Source: JABSOG01 sp965277695 (GTDB taxonomy: Bacteria; Pseudomonadota; Gammaproteobacteria; Enterobacterales; Alteromonadaceae). Taken from it: a stretch of DNA of 64,000 nt. Below, piece by piece: positions 17,535 through 25,490 of this stretch. Numbering within the stretch: position 1 is the stretch's first letter; every line of letters starts with the position of its first letter. The stretch spans positions 66,169 to 130,168 of the forward strand of contig CBDIDQ010000134.1 in the NCBI GenBank assembly GCA_965277695.1. The letters are read 5' to 3'. The translations under genes were made by a program, and so were the position numbers. The notes below the pieces were generated by a model. That model made no database searches and was not told the DNA's origin. It saw only the letters and a program-made list of their open reading frames with translations.

Positions 17535-18434
17535 ATGTTAAAATTTTTTGGACTGGGAGAAACTCGCGTCCCGGATGGTCAAACTTTAATCAACAAAAGA
17601 GAATTGGATGAGCTGCAAGAAAAAGCCGCTCTATACGACCGTTTCAGTGCCGGCAATAGTAAAAGCATTGCCGCCGAAATGACACAAACGGCCAGAGACG
17701 TCAATAATGCTACTCGGCAACGTTTAGCGTCTATTGAAACCAGTTATCAATTAGTTAAAGATTTTATTGAGCAATCGCAAAATGTGGCTGGACTGTCACA
17801 AAGCTCATTCGAATCTGCTTCAGAAACCTCCAGTACTACTGAAGACTGTATAGAAGAGTTGGATAAACTAGTATCCAATATCCGCAGTTCCGCCCAGTTT
17901 ATCAGCGAATTTACTACCTTGCTGGCCAATCTTGATGAAAACAGTAAAAACATCGATCATTTGGTTGAATCGATAAAAGGCATTGCAGAGCAAACCAACT
18001 TGTTGGCCCTGAATGCGGCGATTGAAGCGGCGCGGGCGGGCGAGCATGGTCGAGGTTTTGCCGTGGTTGCTGATGAAGTGCGATCACTGGCCAATACTGC
18101 TAACAGCTCAGCTGATCAAATCCAGACTGAAATGAAAAAAATCATGGATGTCTCCAGTTCAATTATCAAAAAGCAAAAAGAAGTTCAGGAGCTAATTGAC
18201 AGCAGTGTTAGCATGGCCGATGAAACCTCTTCTCATTTGGGCTCACTTGCCGATTTGGCGAAAAACAGCTCGCAGTCCGTTGAACAAATGATCGATCAGG
18301 TTCGCGATCAACTCAGTCATTCAGAAGAAATTGTCAAAAATATGGAATACCTAGTTGATGATACCAACAAGGCTCTTGATGGTTCATCGAAAAACATGGA
18401 ACTCGGTGAATCGCTATTGAATGAACTGGGGTAA
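17535..18434 (+). CDS. Soluble methyl-accepting chemotaxis-type protein
   Basis: The 299-residue protein is all helical with no membrane segment and no recognisable ligand domain. The hairpin tip that contacts CheA and CheW is intact at about residues 150-187 (IAEQTNLLALNAAIEAARAG, then GRGFAVVADEVRSLA). Short N-terminal coiled-coil parts flank it. AGGG lies about ten bases before the ATG, and the NrtS-like gene is 11 nt upstream, suggesting a two-gene operon in which the membrane protein may supply the missing input. No cheA or cheW is in the window. Confidence 0.88.
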   Translation: MLKFFGLGETRVPDGQTLINKRELDELQEKAALYDRFSAGNSKSIAAEMTQTARDVNNATRQRLASIETSYQLVKDFIEQSQNVAGLSQSSFESASETSSTTEDCIEELDKLVSNIRSSAQFISEFTTLLANLDENSKNIDHLVESIKGIAEQTNLLALNAAIEAARAGEHGRGFAVVADEVRSLANTANSSADQIQTEMKKIMDVSSSIIKKQKEVQELIDSSVSMADETSSHLGSLADLAKNSSQSVEQMIDQVRDQLSHSEEIVKNMEYLVDDTNKALDGSSKNMELGESLLNELG

Positions 18435-18786
18435 TGTTACGACGAAGCTCTAAGAGGCCCTACCAGTTTTAGAGGAACGATGATAGTGTTTTTTTAGCTA
18501 TCTTACTGATTTAATGGCACGACAGCCTGATAAACTGGTAGTATAGCGGGGCATTCACCGTGATAAGCCGTCATATCGCCGCAAAACTTCGGCTGAACCG
18601 GAAGTCGGCCAGCTTGTTTGGTTGACAAATTATTTTAATTCATAGAAGATTTGGTGGATTTTGTCGCTCATGCGGCAAACCCTCTAAATAATGTGAATGC
18701 ATTTATCAATCTCTTTTTTGGCCATGCTGCATCCTGGTATAGGCCAGCAAAGAGGCTATTTTATTACAAATAAATGGTTGGGAACT
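18435..18786. other. Intergenic region upstream of the TtpC-TonB2 operon
   Basis: The 352-nt spacer contains a TTGACA box (18622-18627) but only weak -10 candidates (TAGAAG at 15 nt, GAAGAT at 17 nt). A Fur-like stretch near 18690 matches the consensus poorly (9 of 19) and is not called. No small gene was found. Confidence 0.35.
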
Positions 18787-19557
18787 ATGTCTGTGAAAAT
18801 CAGAAAGAGTCTAATAGTATCGGCAATGGCTGGTGCATTAGCATTTATCGGCAGCAACGCTGTTGCAGAGCCGCTTGAAGATTTACATAAAGTGGAAAAT
18901 CAAATTCACAAAGCTGGCGCAAAGTCACAGGAAAAAATTAACAATACGTATGAACAAGGTCAGGTGTTAGTTGGGGAATACCGTGGCGTTGTTGATGAAA
19001 CTGAAAACCTTAAAGTCTATAACGACTATGTGGCCGGACTGGTCAGAAGTCAGCAGGCTGATATCGACTCACTCAATGGCCAAATCCAGGAAATTGAGAA
19101 CACCAAAAAGAACGTCGTTCCTCTGATGTTCAAAATGATCGACACCCTCGAAGCTTTTGTTAAAGCTGATATTCCGATTAAAAAAGAAGAGCGTTTAGCC
19201 CGTGTTGCGACATTACGTGACAACATGAGCCGTGCTGATATCACGGTATCTGAGCGTTATCGTCAGGTGCTCGAAGCTTACCAAATCGAAAAAGACTATG
19301 GTTCATTGACTCAGGCATGGCAGGATACGCTGAATGTTGATGGTCGTGAGCGTACAGTTGATTTCGTTCAATTTGGCCGTATTGCATTTTTGGCTCAATC
19401 ACTCGACATGAAAAATGCTTGGGTGTGGGATAACAATAATGGTGATTGGAAGAAGCTGGATGACAGCTACCTTCGCTCAGTGTCCAGAGCTATTCGTGTA
19501 GCCCGTGGTCAATCAGCACCAGAACTCGTTAAATTACCAATATTTGCAGCGGAGTAA
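18787..19557 (+). CDS. DUF3450 periplasmic coiled-coil protein
   Basis: This 256-residue protein has a signal peptide (MSVKIRKSLIVSAMAGALAF, cleavage near AVA-EP) and a long coiled coil (about 35-120), matching DUF3450. The ATG at 18787 was chosen because it begins the signal peptide and has GGGA upstream; an extension to 18697 is unlikely. It opens a six-gene operon with ttpC, exbB2, exbD2, tonB2 and a TPR gene, an order familiar from Shewanella and Vibrio relatives. A structural role in that TonB system is inferred from position. Confidence 0.88.
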   Translation: MSVKIRKSLIVSAMAGALAFIGSNAVAEPLEDLHKVENQIHKAGAKSQEKINNTYEQGQVLVGEYRGVVDETENLKVYNDYVAGLVRSQQADIDSLNGQIQEIENTKKNVVPLMFKMIDTLEAFVKADIPIKKEERLARVATLRDNMSRADITVSERYRQVLEAYQIEKDYGSLTQAWQDTLNVDGRERTVDFVQFGRIAFLAQSLDMKNAWVWDNNNGDWKKLDDSYLRSVSRAIRVARGQSAPELVKLPIFAAE

Positions 19558-19563
19558 GCCATA

Positions 19564-20925
19564 ATGAAGAAACTAATCAAGAGTTTGGCTGTTGTTGCGA
19601 CTTTCGCTTTATCAGCTAGCTCATTCACCCTCCAGGCTGCTGATGGCAAGCTGGATCAATTGCTTGAACAAGTGAAAACTGACCGTATTTCTGACGGTAA
19701 AATCAACAAGCAACGTGAAGCCGCGTTTACTGCTCAAAGAGCAGACAAACAGGCGCTGTTAAACAAAGCCGAAAGGGAGTTGAAAGCAGAAAAAGCCAGA
19801 GGTGATCGTTTAAGCAAACAGTTTGCCCAAAACGAAATTACCCTGACACAAAAAGCAGTCGAACTGGATAATGCCAAAGGTGACTTAGGTGAAATTTTTG
19901 GGGTTGTTCGTCGTCAGGCCAATGAAACAATTGGTACTATTACAGGTTCAATTATCAGCGCTCAATTTCCTGATCGTGAAAAGGTCTTAGGCAAATTGGC
20001 AGAAGCTAAAGAATTGCCAACGATCCGCGAGTTGGAAGAGTTGTGGATTGCTTTGCAAACTGAAATGACTGAATCAGGTAAGGTTGCTAAGTTTGAAACC
20101 GAAGTTGTAGCACTTGATGGTGCGACTAGTATTCAACAGCTCACTCGTGTTGGTACTTTCAACTTGATGGGACCAAATCAATATCTGATTTATAATATTG
20201 ATACTTTACAAGTACAGCCTTTGGGTCGTCCTGCTGAAGGTCACTTTTTAGATTCAGTGAAAAGCTTTAATGCGGCATCATCTGGTAGTTATGTGCCTTT
20301 ATATTTGGATCCTTCAAAAGGCAGTTTGCTACGTTTGAACACGCAAAAAGCCACGTTACAAGATCGTTATGAAGCGGGTGGTTTAGTTGGTTACATTATT
20401 ACTGGCGTATTAGCCCTTGGTATGTTGATCTTCTTGTTGCGTGTTATCGGTTTGACGTTGACACAAATCCAAATGAGCAGTCAGCTTAAAAATACAGATA
20501 AGCCAAGCAAATCAAATCCTTTGGGTCGTATCTTGACGGTTTACCATGCCAACAAAGATGCTGATGTTGAAAATCTGGAATTGAAACTTGATGAAGCTAT
20601 CTTACGTGAATTACCGTCTATTGACCGTGGTATCACCGTTATTAAAATCCTTGCTGCTATCGCACCGCTGTTGGGTCTGTTAGGTACGGTTGTTGGTATG
20701 ATCAACACCTTCCAACAAATCACATTGTTTGGTACGGGTGACCCGAAAATCATGGCCGGTTCAATCTCAATGGCATTGGTTACTACGGCACAGGGTCTGA
20801 TTGCTGCATTGCCTCTTATTTTCGTTCACTCTTTGGTCGCCGGACAAGCGAAGTCTGTAACTAACATTCTTGATTTACAGAGTGCTGGTATCATTGCTGC
20901 GCATTCGGAGAAGGAGAACGCCTAA
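19564..20925 (+). CDS. ttpC: TtpC-like MotA/TolQ/ExbB proton-channel protein
   Basis: The 453-residue protein has a signal peptide, a periplasmic coiled-coil half (about 25-125), then a C-terminal MotA/TolQ/ExbB domain with membrane helices at about 277-300, 360-382 and 402-425 (LLGLLGTVVGMINTFQQIT). This is the layout of Vibrio TtpC, a fourth component needed by TonB2 systems. Its stop overlaps the exbB2 start (TAATG), implying translational coupling. It begins six bases after the DUF3450 gene. Confidence 0.9.
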   Translation: MKKLIKSLAVVATFALSASSFTLQAADGKLDQLLEQVKTDRISDGKINKQREAAFTAQRADKQALLNKAERELKAEKARGDRLSKQFAQNEITLTQKAVELDNAKGDLGEIFGVVRRQANETIGTITGSIISAQFPDREKVLGKLAEAKELPTIRELEELWIALQTEMTESGKVAKFETEVVALDGATSIQQLTRVGTFNLMGPNQYLIYNIDTLQVQPLGRPAEGHFLDSVKSFNAASSGSYVPLYLDPSKGSLLRLNTQKATLQDRYEAGGLVGYIITGVLALGMLIFLLRVIGLTLTQIQMSSQLKNTDKPSKSNPLGRILTVYHANKDADVENLELKLDEAILRELPSIDRGITVIKILAAIAPLLGLLGTVVGMINTFQQITLFGTGDPKIMAGSISMALVTTAQGLIAALPLIFVHSLVAGQAKSVTNILDLQSAGIIAAHSEKENA

Positions 20926-21449
20926 TGTTATTCCTGATAGAGGTATGGGAATCTGTCAGGGATTTTATTGCAACCGGTGGTGACGTCCTTTATATCGTCG
21001 CCATGGTGCTCGTCATCATGTGGGTTATGATGTTAGAGCGTTATATGTTTTTAGTTGCGGTCTTTCCAAAAATGCGCAAAAAGGTTATTGCGGATTGGGA
21101 TGCCAGAGCTGACACAACATCATGGTATGCACATAGAATTCGTGACGGATGGATTTCTGAGGCATCGGAGCAACTTGATGCCCGAATGCTCATAATTAAA
21201 ACGTTGGTGGCAATGTGTCCGCTGGTTGGTTTGCTTGGTACGGTAACTGGGATGATCTCAGTGTTCGAAACCATGGGCAACCAAGGCACAGGTAATCCGA
21301 GACTAATGGCAGAAGGCATATCAATGGCAACTATCCCCACTATGGCGGGAATGGTCGCAGCGATATCAGGAGTGTTTTTCAGCTCTCGCATAGAAGCTAA
21401 AGTTAAGATGGCTAAAGATGGTTTAGTCGATAGTATGCCACATCATTAG
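20925..21449 (+). CDS. exbB2: Biopolymer transport protein ExbB2
   Basis: ExbB forms the inner-membrane proton channel that energises TonB. The 174-residue product has an N-terminal helix (about 18-42), and the conserved LVGLLGTVTGMISVFE and GISMATIPTMAGMVAAISG helices. It is shorter than E. coli ExbB and typical of the TonB2-linked form. It overlaps ttpC by one base. Confidence 0.92.
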   Translation: MLFLIEVWESVRDFIATGGDVLYIVAMVLVIMWVMMLERYMFLVAVFPKMRKKVIADWDARADTTSWYAHRIRDGWISEASEQLDARMLIIKTLVAMCPLVGLLGTVTGMISVFETMGNQGTGNPRLMAEGISMATIPTMAGMVAAISGVFFSSRIEAKVKMAKDGLVDSMPHH

Positions 21450-21461
21450 AGAGAAAATAGT

Positions 21462-21866
21462 ATGGCTCGTAAACGTATTCGTGAAGAAGAAGAAGCAGCT
21501 ATCGACATGACGCCGATGTTGGACATCGTGTTTATCATGTTGATATTCTTTATCGTATCAACTTCTTTTTTGAAAGAAGCCGGTATTGAGGTTCAAAAAC
21601 CGAAAGCTGCTAAAGCAACTAAGACCAACAAAGCCAATATCTTTATCGCGATCAGAGATACCGGAGAAATCTGGATGGATAAGCGCGTTGTTGATGTTGA
21701 ACGTGTCGCCGCTAATATCGAAAGAATGTTAGCTGAAACACCCACTGAGGTTATTGTTATACAGGCTGACAAAGAGGCAAAACATGGCGTAGTAGTTAAA
21801 GTCATGGATGCTATCAAGGCAGCTAACGATGATCTAAGAATATCTATAGCCGCGAAGGATAAATAA
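21462..21866 (+). CDS. exbD2: Biopolymer transport protein ExbD2
   Basis: The 134-residue ExbD/TolR family protein has a short cytoplasmic N-terminus, then IDMTPMLDIVFIMLIFFIV carrying the functional membrane Asp of the family, and a periplasmic domain. It works with ExbB to couple proton flow to TonB. GAGAGAAAA precedes the ATG, and tonB2 starts one base after its stop. Confidence 0.94.
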   Translation: MARKRIREEEEAAIDMTPMLDIVFIMLIFFIVSTSFLKEAGIEVQKPKAAKATKTNKANIFIAIRDTGEIWMDKRVVDVERVAANIERMLAETPTEVIVIQADKEAKHGVVVKVMDAIKAANDDLRISIAAKDK

Positions 21867-21867
21867 T

Positions 21868-22491
21868 ATGATCCGTTTATTACTGTCAATCGTTGTTGGT
21901 TCGTCAGTAAGTTTCGGCTTATTTTACTTTATGGCGCTTTTAATATCTGGCGGTGAAAACCGTAATGCGGATGTGAAAGAAGAGATAAGGGTCGAACTAC
22001 TTACTGCACCGCCAAAGTCCAACGTGCAAACTAAGCGTCGGGTTCCACCACCGCCGCCACCGCCGCCAAAGGCACCACCTAAGGTACCTGAGCCAGAGCC
22101 TGATAATTCCAATTTGGATTCATCAACGTTACAGTTCAATATCCCTAGTGTTGATGTTGGTGGTGACAATATGTCATTGAGCGGACCGGGTTCTGGTATT
22201 GGTCGAGATGGTGATGCTACACCTATCGTCCGGATTGAACCTAAATATCCGATGACTGCGCAACGTAATGGTACCGAAGGCTGGGTTAAATTGTCCTTTA
22301 GTATCAATGAAGTTGGCGGTGTTGAAGATGTTACTGTGATTGAAGCTCAACCTAAACGTGTTTTTGACCGTGCTGCAAAACGTGCACTTAAGCGTTGGAA
22401 ATACAAAGCCAAGATTGTTGATGGCAAACCGATTAAGCAAACCGGGTTAACCGTTCAGCTTGATTTCTCAATGGAACAGGACGAGGGGTAA
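21868..22491 (+). CDS. tonB2: TonB2-type energy transducer
   Basis: The 207-residue product has an N-terminal membrane helix (about 3-25), a Pro-rich spanning segment (RRVPPPPPPPPKAPPKV, about 52-68) and a C-terminal TonB domain (about 120-205, YPMTAQRNGTEGWVKLSF and VFDRAAKRALKRWKYK). It transmits energy to outer-membrane TonB-dependent receptors. The short Pro-rich region is typical of TonB2 compared with TonB1. Confidence 0.93.
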   Translation: MIRLLLSIVVGSSVSFGLFYFMALLISGGENRNADVKEEIRVELLTAPPKSNVQTKRRVPPPPPPPPKAPPKVPEPEPDNSNLDSSTLQFNIPSVDVGGDNMSLSGPGSGIGRDGDATPIVRIEPKYPMTAQRNGTEGWVKLSFSINEVGGVEDVTVIEAQPKRVFDRAAKRALKRWKYKAKIVDGKPIKQTGLTVQLDFSMEQDEG

Positions 22492-22494
22492 TTG

Positions 22495-23772
22495 ATGAAG
22501 AATTTTAAAAAATATTTGTCTAAGCTTGCCTCTACCTTCGCTGTTGTTGGTTTTTTGGTTGCGCCAGTAATGTATAGCAGTTCTGCTAATGCATTGACGC
22601 CAGCAGAGATCGAAGAACGCCAAAACGCGAAAACCAAAATTGCTTCACCTTCGGTAGGTAAGAAAATCCAAAAGGCTTTTGAACTTTATGGCCTGGAAGA
22701 TATTGATGGTGCGTTGGCTATTCTGTTGGACGTTAATACCAGTAAAGCGTTTGATCAAGCATTTTTGAACAAGTTTATTGGTAATCTATATGCAACGATG
22801 GAAGGTAAAAGTGACCTAGCTATCAAGTATATGGCATTAGCGATCAAAGATGACGTGCTCAATTATAAAGAGCAGGGCGAAGCGATTCAGTTGCTGGCTC
22901 AGCTTTATATGATGGGTAAAAATTACCAAAAAGCGATTGATGCCTACAAAGAGTGGATGTCGTTTACAGGTAAGCAAGATCCAAAAGTTTACATTCGTAT
23001 TGCCAATGGTTATTACGAGTTGAAGCAATTGGATAAAGTCATTGAACCTGCTGATAAAGCGATAGCTTTGGCAACTGAGAAAGAGGTAACACCTTATATC
23101 TTAAAACTGGCTTCTTATTACGAACGTAAAGATTATAAGAATACAGTGAAGATGGGTGAGACTCTGGTTCGGTTATTTCCAGAAGAAAAGCGTTACTGGA
23201 CTCAATTGGGGATGTTTTATGTGTTGGTCGAAGACTACAAAAAAGCATTATCTATTTTTGAGCTAGCTTACAAGCAAGGTTTCTTGGAAAAAGCGAATGA
23301 ATTCAAAACACTGGCGCAAATGTATTCACAACTTGAGGTGCCGATTAAAGCGGCTACTATTCAAGAGAAGTACATTAAACTTGGTGTGATGAAGCGCAAT
23401 GAGCAATCTTTGAAGCGTTTGGCTAATTACTTCTTGGCAGCTAAAGAGATGATTAAAGCAGCTAAGTATTTTGGTGAAGCAGCTGAAATGAGTGGTGATG
23501 CTAAGCTGTATCGACGTCAAGGTGAGATGTTGTTTCAGGCTGAGAAGTATGCTCAGGCGGTGACTGCATTGAACAAGGCGCTTGAAAAAGGTGTTTCGAA
23601 AGTTGGTGCTGTGCAGTTGACTTTGATGCAATCTTACTTCTATCAAGGTAAGTACAAGCAAGCGTATGCGAAAATGCAAGAGGCATCCAAACTTAGCAGC
23701 TCGAAGAAACAAGCGGCTAACTGGAAGCAATATATTAAAGATAAAGCAAAGCGCAATGGCGTAACCTTGTAG
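22495..23772 (+). CDS. TPR protein of the TonB2 operon
   Basis: The 425-residue protein has a signal peptide (MKNFKKYLSKLASTFAVVGFL, cleavage near ANA-LT) followed by at least eight TPR-like helical pairs over nearly its whole length, so it is probably periplasmic. It is the usual last gene of DUF3450-TtpC-TonB2 operons, and its exact role is not established. I chose ATG 22495 with GAGGGG six bases upstream over a TTG one codon earlier. A strong terminator follows. Confidence 0.9.
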   Translation: MKNFKKYLSKLASTFAVVGFLVAPVMYSSSANALTPAEIEERQNAKTKIASPSVGKKIQKAFELYGLEDIDGALAILLDVNTSKAFDQAFLNKFIGNLYATMEGKSDLAIKYMALAIKDDVLNYKEQGEAIQLLAQLYMMGKNYQKAIDAYKEWMSFTGKQDPKVYIRIANGYYELKQLDKVIEPADKAIALATEKEVTPYILKLASYYERKDYKNTVKMGETLVRLFPEEKRYWTQLGMFYVLVEDYKKALSIFELAYKQGFLEKANEFKTLAQMYSQLEVPIKAATIQEKYIKLGVMKRNEQSLKRLANYFLAAKEMIKAAKYFGEAAEMSGDAKLYRRQGEMLFQAEKYAQAVTALNKALEKGVSKVGAVQLTLMQSYFYQGKYKQAYAKMQEASKLSSSKKQAANWKQYIKDKAKRNGVTL

Positions 23773-23803
23773 CTTGACCTTGTTATATTATCTTTAAAAA
23801 TGG

Positions 23804-23839
23804 AAAGGGCGTTATAGCATGACTATAACGCCCTTTTTT
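23804..23839. terminator. Strong terminator between TonB2 operon and GGDEF-like gene
   Basis: A 14-bp perfect stem (AAAGGGCGTTATAG with its complement, loop CATGA) ends in a T run on the plus strand and has a moderate T-rich tail on the minus strand. It serves the two convergent genes. Confidence 0.9.
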
Positions 23840-23860
23840 GTTGTTTTGATTTTATATTGT

Positions 23861-24376
23861 TTAATTAAGCGTAAATTGACGCAATTCGTAACTTAGCTTG
23901 TCTGATTTTGAACGGGTTTTTATTGTTGCTGTTGAGGTAATTGATTTTACTTGCTCAAATAATCCGTTAATGTCCATTTGTCTGTCCGGGCAAATATTGA
24001 CGCCGCCGATAAAGGCATTTCTTGTTTGGCCGTTGCTATGCTGGCTAACAGCTGAACTGATACGGTCAATGACCATTGTGGTACCGGAGGGATCTAAGTT
24101 AAACAGTCCAATGATAAATTCGTTATTTTGGTACCTTGATACCAGATCGGTGGTTCTCCAAGTATTTTCTTCTAGTAGATGCCCCAGTGTAATGAATTCC
24201 TTTAATGCCTCGGGTTCAACAATATTCAAGTTCGGTTGCATGATCAGTAGAGACAGTGCTTGATTTTCCCGGACGACGCGGTGCCATTCACGATAAAAAA
24301 TTTCCATAAAATAAGCTTGACTGTATAATCCGGTCTCTTGATCTCGAAATGAAGCGTCTTGGAAAGAATGGATCAT
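23861..24376 (-). CDS. Degenerate GGDEF-domain protein
   Basis: The 171-residue protein resembles a lone GGDEF domain: FRDQETGLYSQAYFMEIFYREW matches the start of the fold, and RYQNNEFIIGLF occupies the catalytic loop. The GGDEF signature is replaced by QNNEF, so diguanylate cyclase activity is unlikely. There is no membrane segment or sensory domain. It may bind a nucleotide or act as a protein partner. It is convergent with the TonB2 operon. Confidence 0.65.
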   Translation of the reverse strand: MIHSFQDASFRDQETGLYSQAYFMEIFYREWHRVVRENQALSLLIMQPNLNIVEPEALKEFITLGHLLEENTWRTTDLVSRYQNNEFIIGLFNLDPSGTTMVIDRISSAVSQHSNGQTRNAFIGGVNICPDRQMDINGLFEQVKSITSTATIKTRSKSDKLSYELRQFTLN

Positions 24377-24784
24377 GGATCAGTTACCTCGCTACGTTGT
24401 CATCAGTTGTTGTAATGGAAGTGAATAGGTGATGCATATGGTTAAATTATAGCTGGCTTACTTTATCTTGCACGGTTGTCGAATTAATTGTGTAAATTTT
24501 ATAGCTAAGAGGCACTATGTTGCCTTGACCATATGGCTAAATTAATTTAGATTAATATCAATGGCTTAGCCATCTAACGCAATAACTTGAAGCAAGTGTT
24601 TAATTGGTTGAACATAACACCATCGAAGACCAGCCAACAGGCACTAGCGAAAAAAAACAATCGCTGATGAAAGAATTCTATAGTGGTTTGGGTCTTTTAA
24701 TTTAACCATGCGTAAGCTAAGCATAATCAAAAATTTAATAACGTTTTAATTGAAACGTAATTTATTCACCCTGAGGGATTTAAA
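24377..24784. other. Leader region of the hvf operon
   Basis: This 408-nt spacer separates the GGDEF-like gene from hvfA and holds two candidate promoters: TTGTCG-N17-TTATAG (24476-24504) and TTGACC-N17-TAGATT (24525-24553). A 33-codon open frame from TTG 24604 to a stop at 24703 has no recognised family and starts right after a stop codon; I regard it as chance. AGGGA lies six bases before the hvfA ATG. Confidence 0.45.
24525..24553 (+). promoter_or_regulatory. Candidate sigma-70 promoter for hvfABC
   Basis: TTGACC and TAGATT are spaced by exactly 17 nt, about 230 nt before hvfA. Homologous operons in other bacteria are often metal-responsive; no metal-regulator site was recognised here. 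Confidence 0.4.
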
Positions 24785-25333
24785 ATGAAGACACTTAATA
24801 AATCAAACGTAGCGATGGCATTAGGTTCATTAATGGTTACAGCTGTTGCCATGACACCCGTTAGCGCACAAGCTAACCCGTTTGAAGCCGCAGAATTAAC
24901 GGCCGGTTATCAGCTAAGTGCTGGAGAAGGTAAATGTGGTGAAGGCAAATGTGGCGGCGACAAAACTAAAAAAGCTGACAGCAAAAAATCTGAAGGCAAA
25001 TGTGGCGAAGGTAAATGCGGCGGCGATAAAGCTAAAAAAGCTGACAGTAAAAAATCTGAAGGCAAATGTGGCGAAGGTAAATGCGGCGGCGATAAAGCCA
25101 AAAAATCTGAAGGCAAGTGTGGCGAAGGTAAATGCGGCGGCGACAAAGCCAAAAAATCTGAAGGCAAATGTGGCGAAGGTAAATGCGGCGGCGACAAAGC
25201 CAAAAAATCTGACAGCAAAAAAGCTGAAGGTAAATGTGGTGAAGGCAAATGCGGCGGCGACAAAGCCAAAAAAGCTGACAGCAAGAAAAAAGAAGGTAAA
25301 TGTGGCGAAGGCAAATGTGGCGGTTCAAAATAA
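24785..25333 (+). CDS. hvfA: HvfA-type RiPP precursor with 14 EGKCG-type cysteines
   Basis: The 182-residue product has a signal peptide (about 1-30, cleavage near AQA-NP), a short leader and then seven tandem units of EGKCGEGKCGG joined by D-K-A-K-K linkers. All 14 Cys (51, 56, 73, 78, 95, 100, 112, 117, 129, 134, 151, 156, 173, 178) lie in these motifs. EGKCG is the substrate motif of the HvfA family, in which the MNIO enzyme HvfB with HvfC converts Cys to copper-binding oxazolone/thioamide pairs in Haemophilus. The downstream hvfB-hvfC genes support the same pathway here. Modification and copper binding are inferred for this protein. Confidence 0.9.
   Translation: MKTLNKSNVAMALGSLMVTAVAMTPVSAQANPFEAAELTAGYQLSAGEGKCGEGKCGGDKTKKADSKKSEGKCGEGKCGGDKAKKADSKKSEGKCGEGKCGGDKAKKSEGKCGEGKCGGDKAKKSEGKCGEGKCGGDKAKKSDSKKAEGKCGEGKCGGDKAKKADSKKKEGKCGEGKCGGSK
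24926..25327 (+). repeat. Tandem repeat array inside hvfA
   Basis: Seven in-frame units of 66 or 51 nt (22 or 17 codons; residue periods 22, 22, 17, 17, 22, 22) differ mainly at silent positions. The missing DSKK pentad in two units shows indel between copies, as expected of repeat expansion by slippage or recombination. Confidence 0.9.
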
Positions 25334-25408
25334 TTTGACCCACAGCCTTGGCTGATAGTTTAGCCAACTGGCGCTCTTGATAATTGAAAGTAGCGCAGCA
25401 AAAAGTTC

Positions 25409-25436
25409 AACAGCCAGCATTTATGCTGGCTGTTTT
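25409..25436 (+). terminator. Hairpin attenuator between hvfA and hvfB
   Basis: An AACAGCCAGC / GCTGGCTGTT stem with an ATTTAT loop is followed by a short T run. It would let hvfA be made in excess over hvfBC. A TTGACA box at 25445-25450 follows but lacks a good -10. Confidence 0.75.
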
Positions 25437-25490
25437 CGTTTATATTGACAATTCAATGTAGATCTTCGTTTAGGTCAGAGAGGAAGAATA

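Noticed and set aside
18684..18704. Fur box upstream of the DUF3450 gene
   Set aside because: Best ungapped alignment to the 19-bp consensus matches only 9 bases.
24604..24705. 33-codon frame upstream of hvfA
   Set aside because: It follows directly after a stop, starts with TTG without a ribosome site and shows no family likeness.
24910..25314. Long minus-strand frame rich in Ser/Pro/Leu/His opposite hvfA
   Set aside because: It is the shadow of the hvfA repeats; the plus frame has signal peptide, ribosome site and enzymes downstream.
24926..25327. CRISPR array
   Set aside because: The units are in-frame coding repeats with no unique spacers between them.
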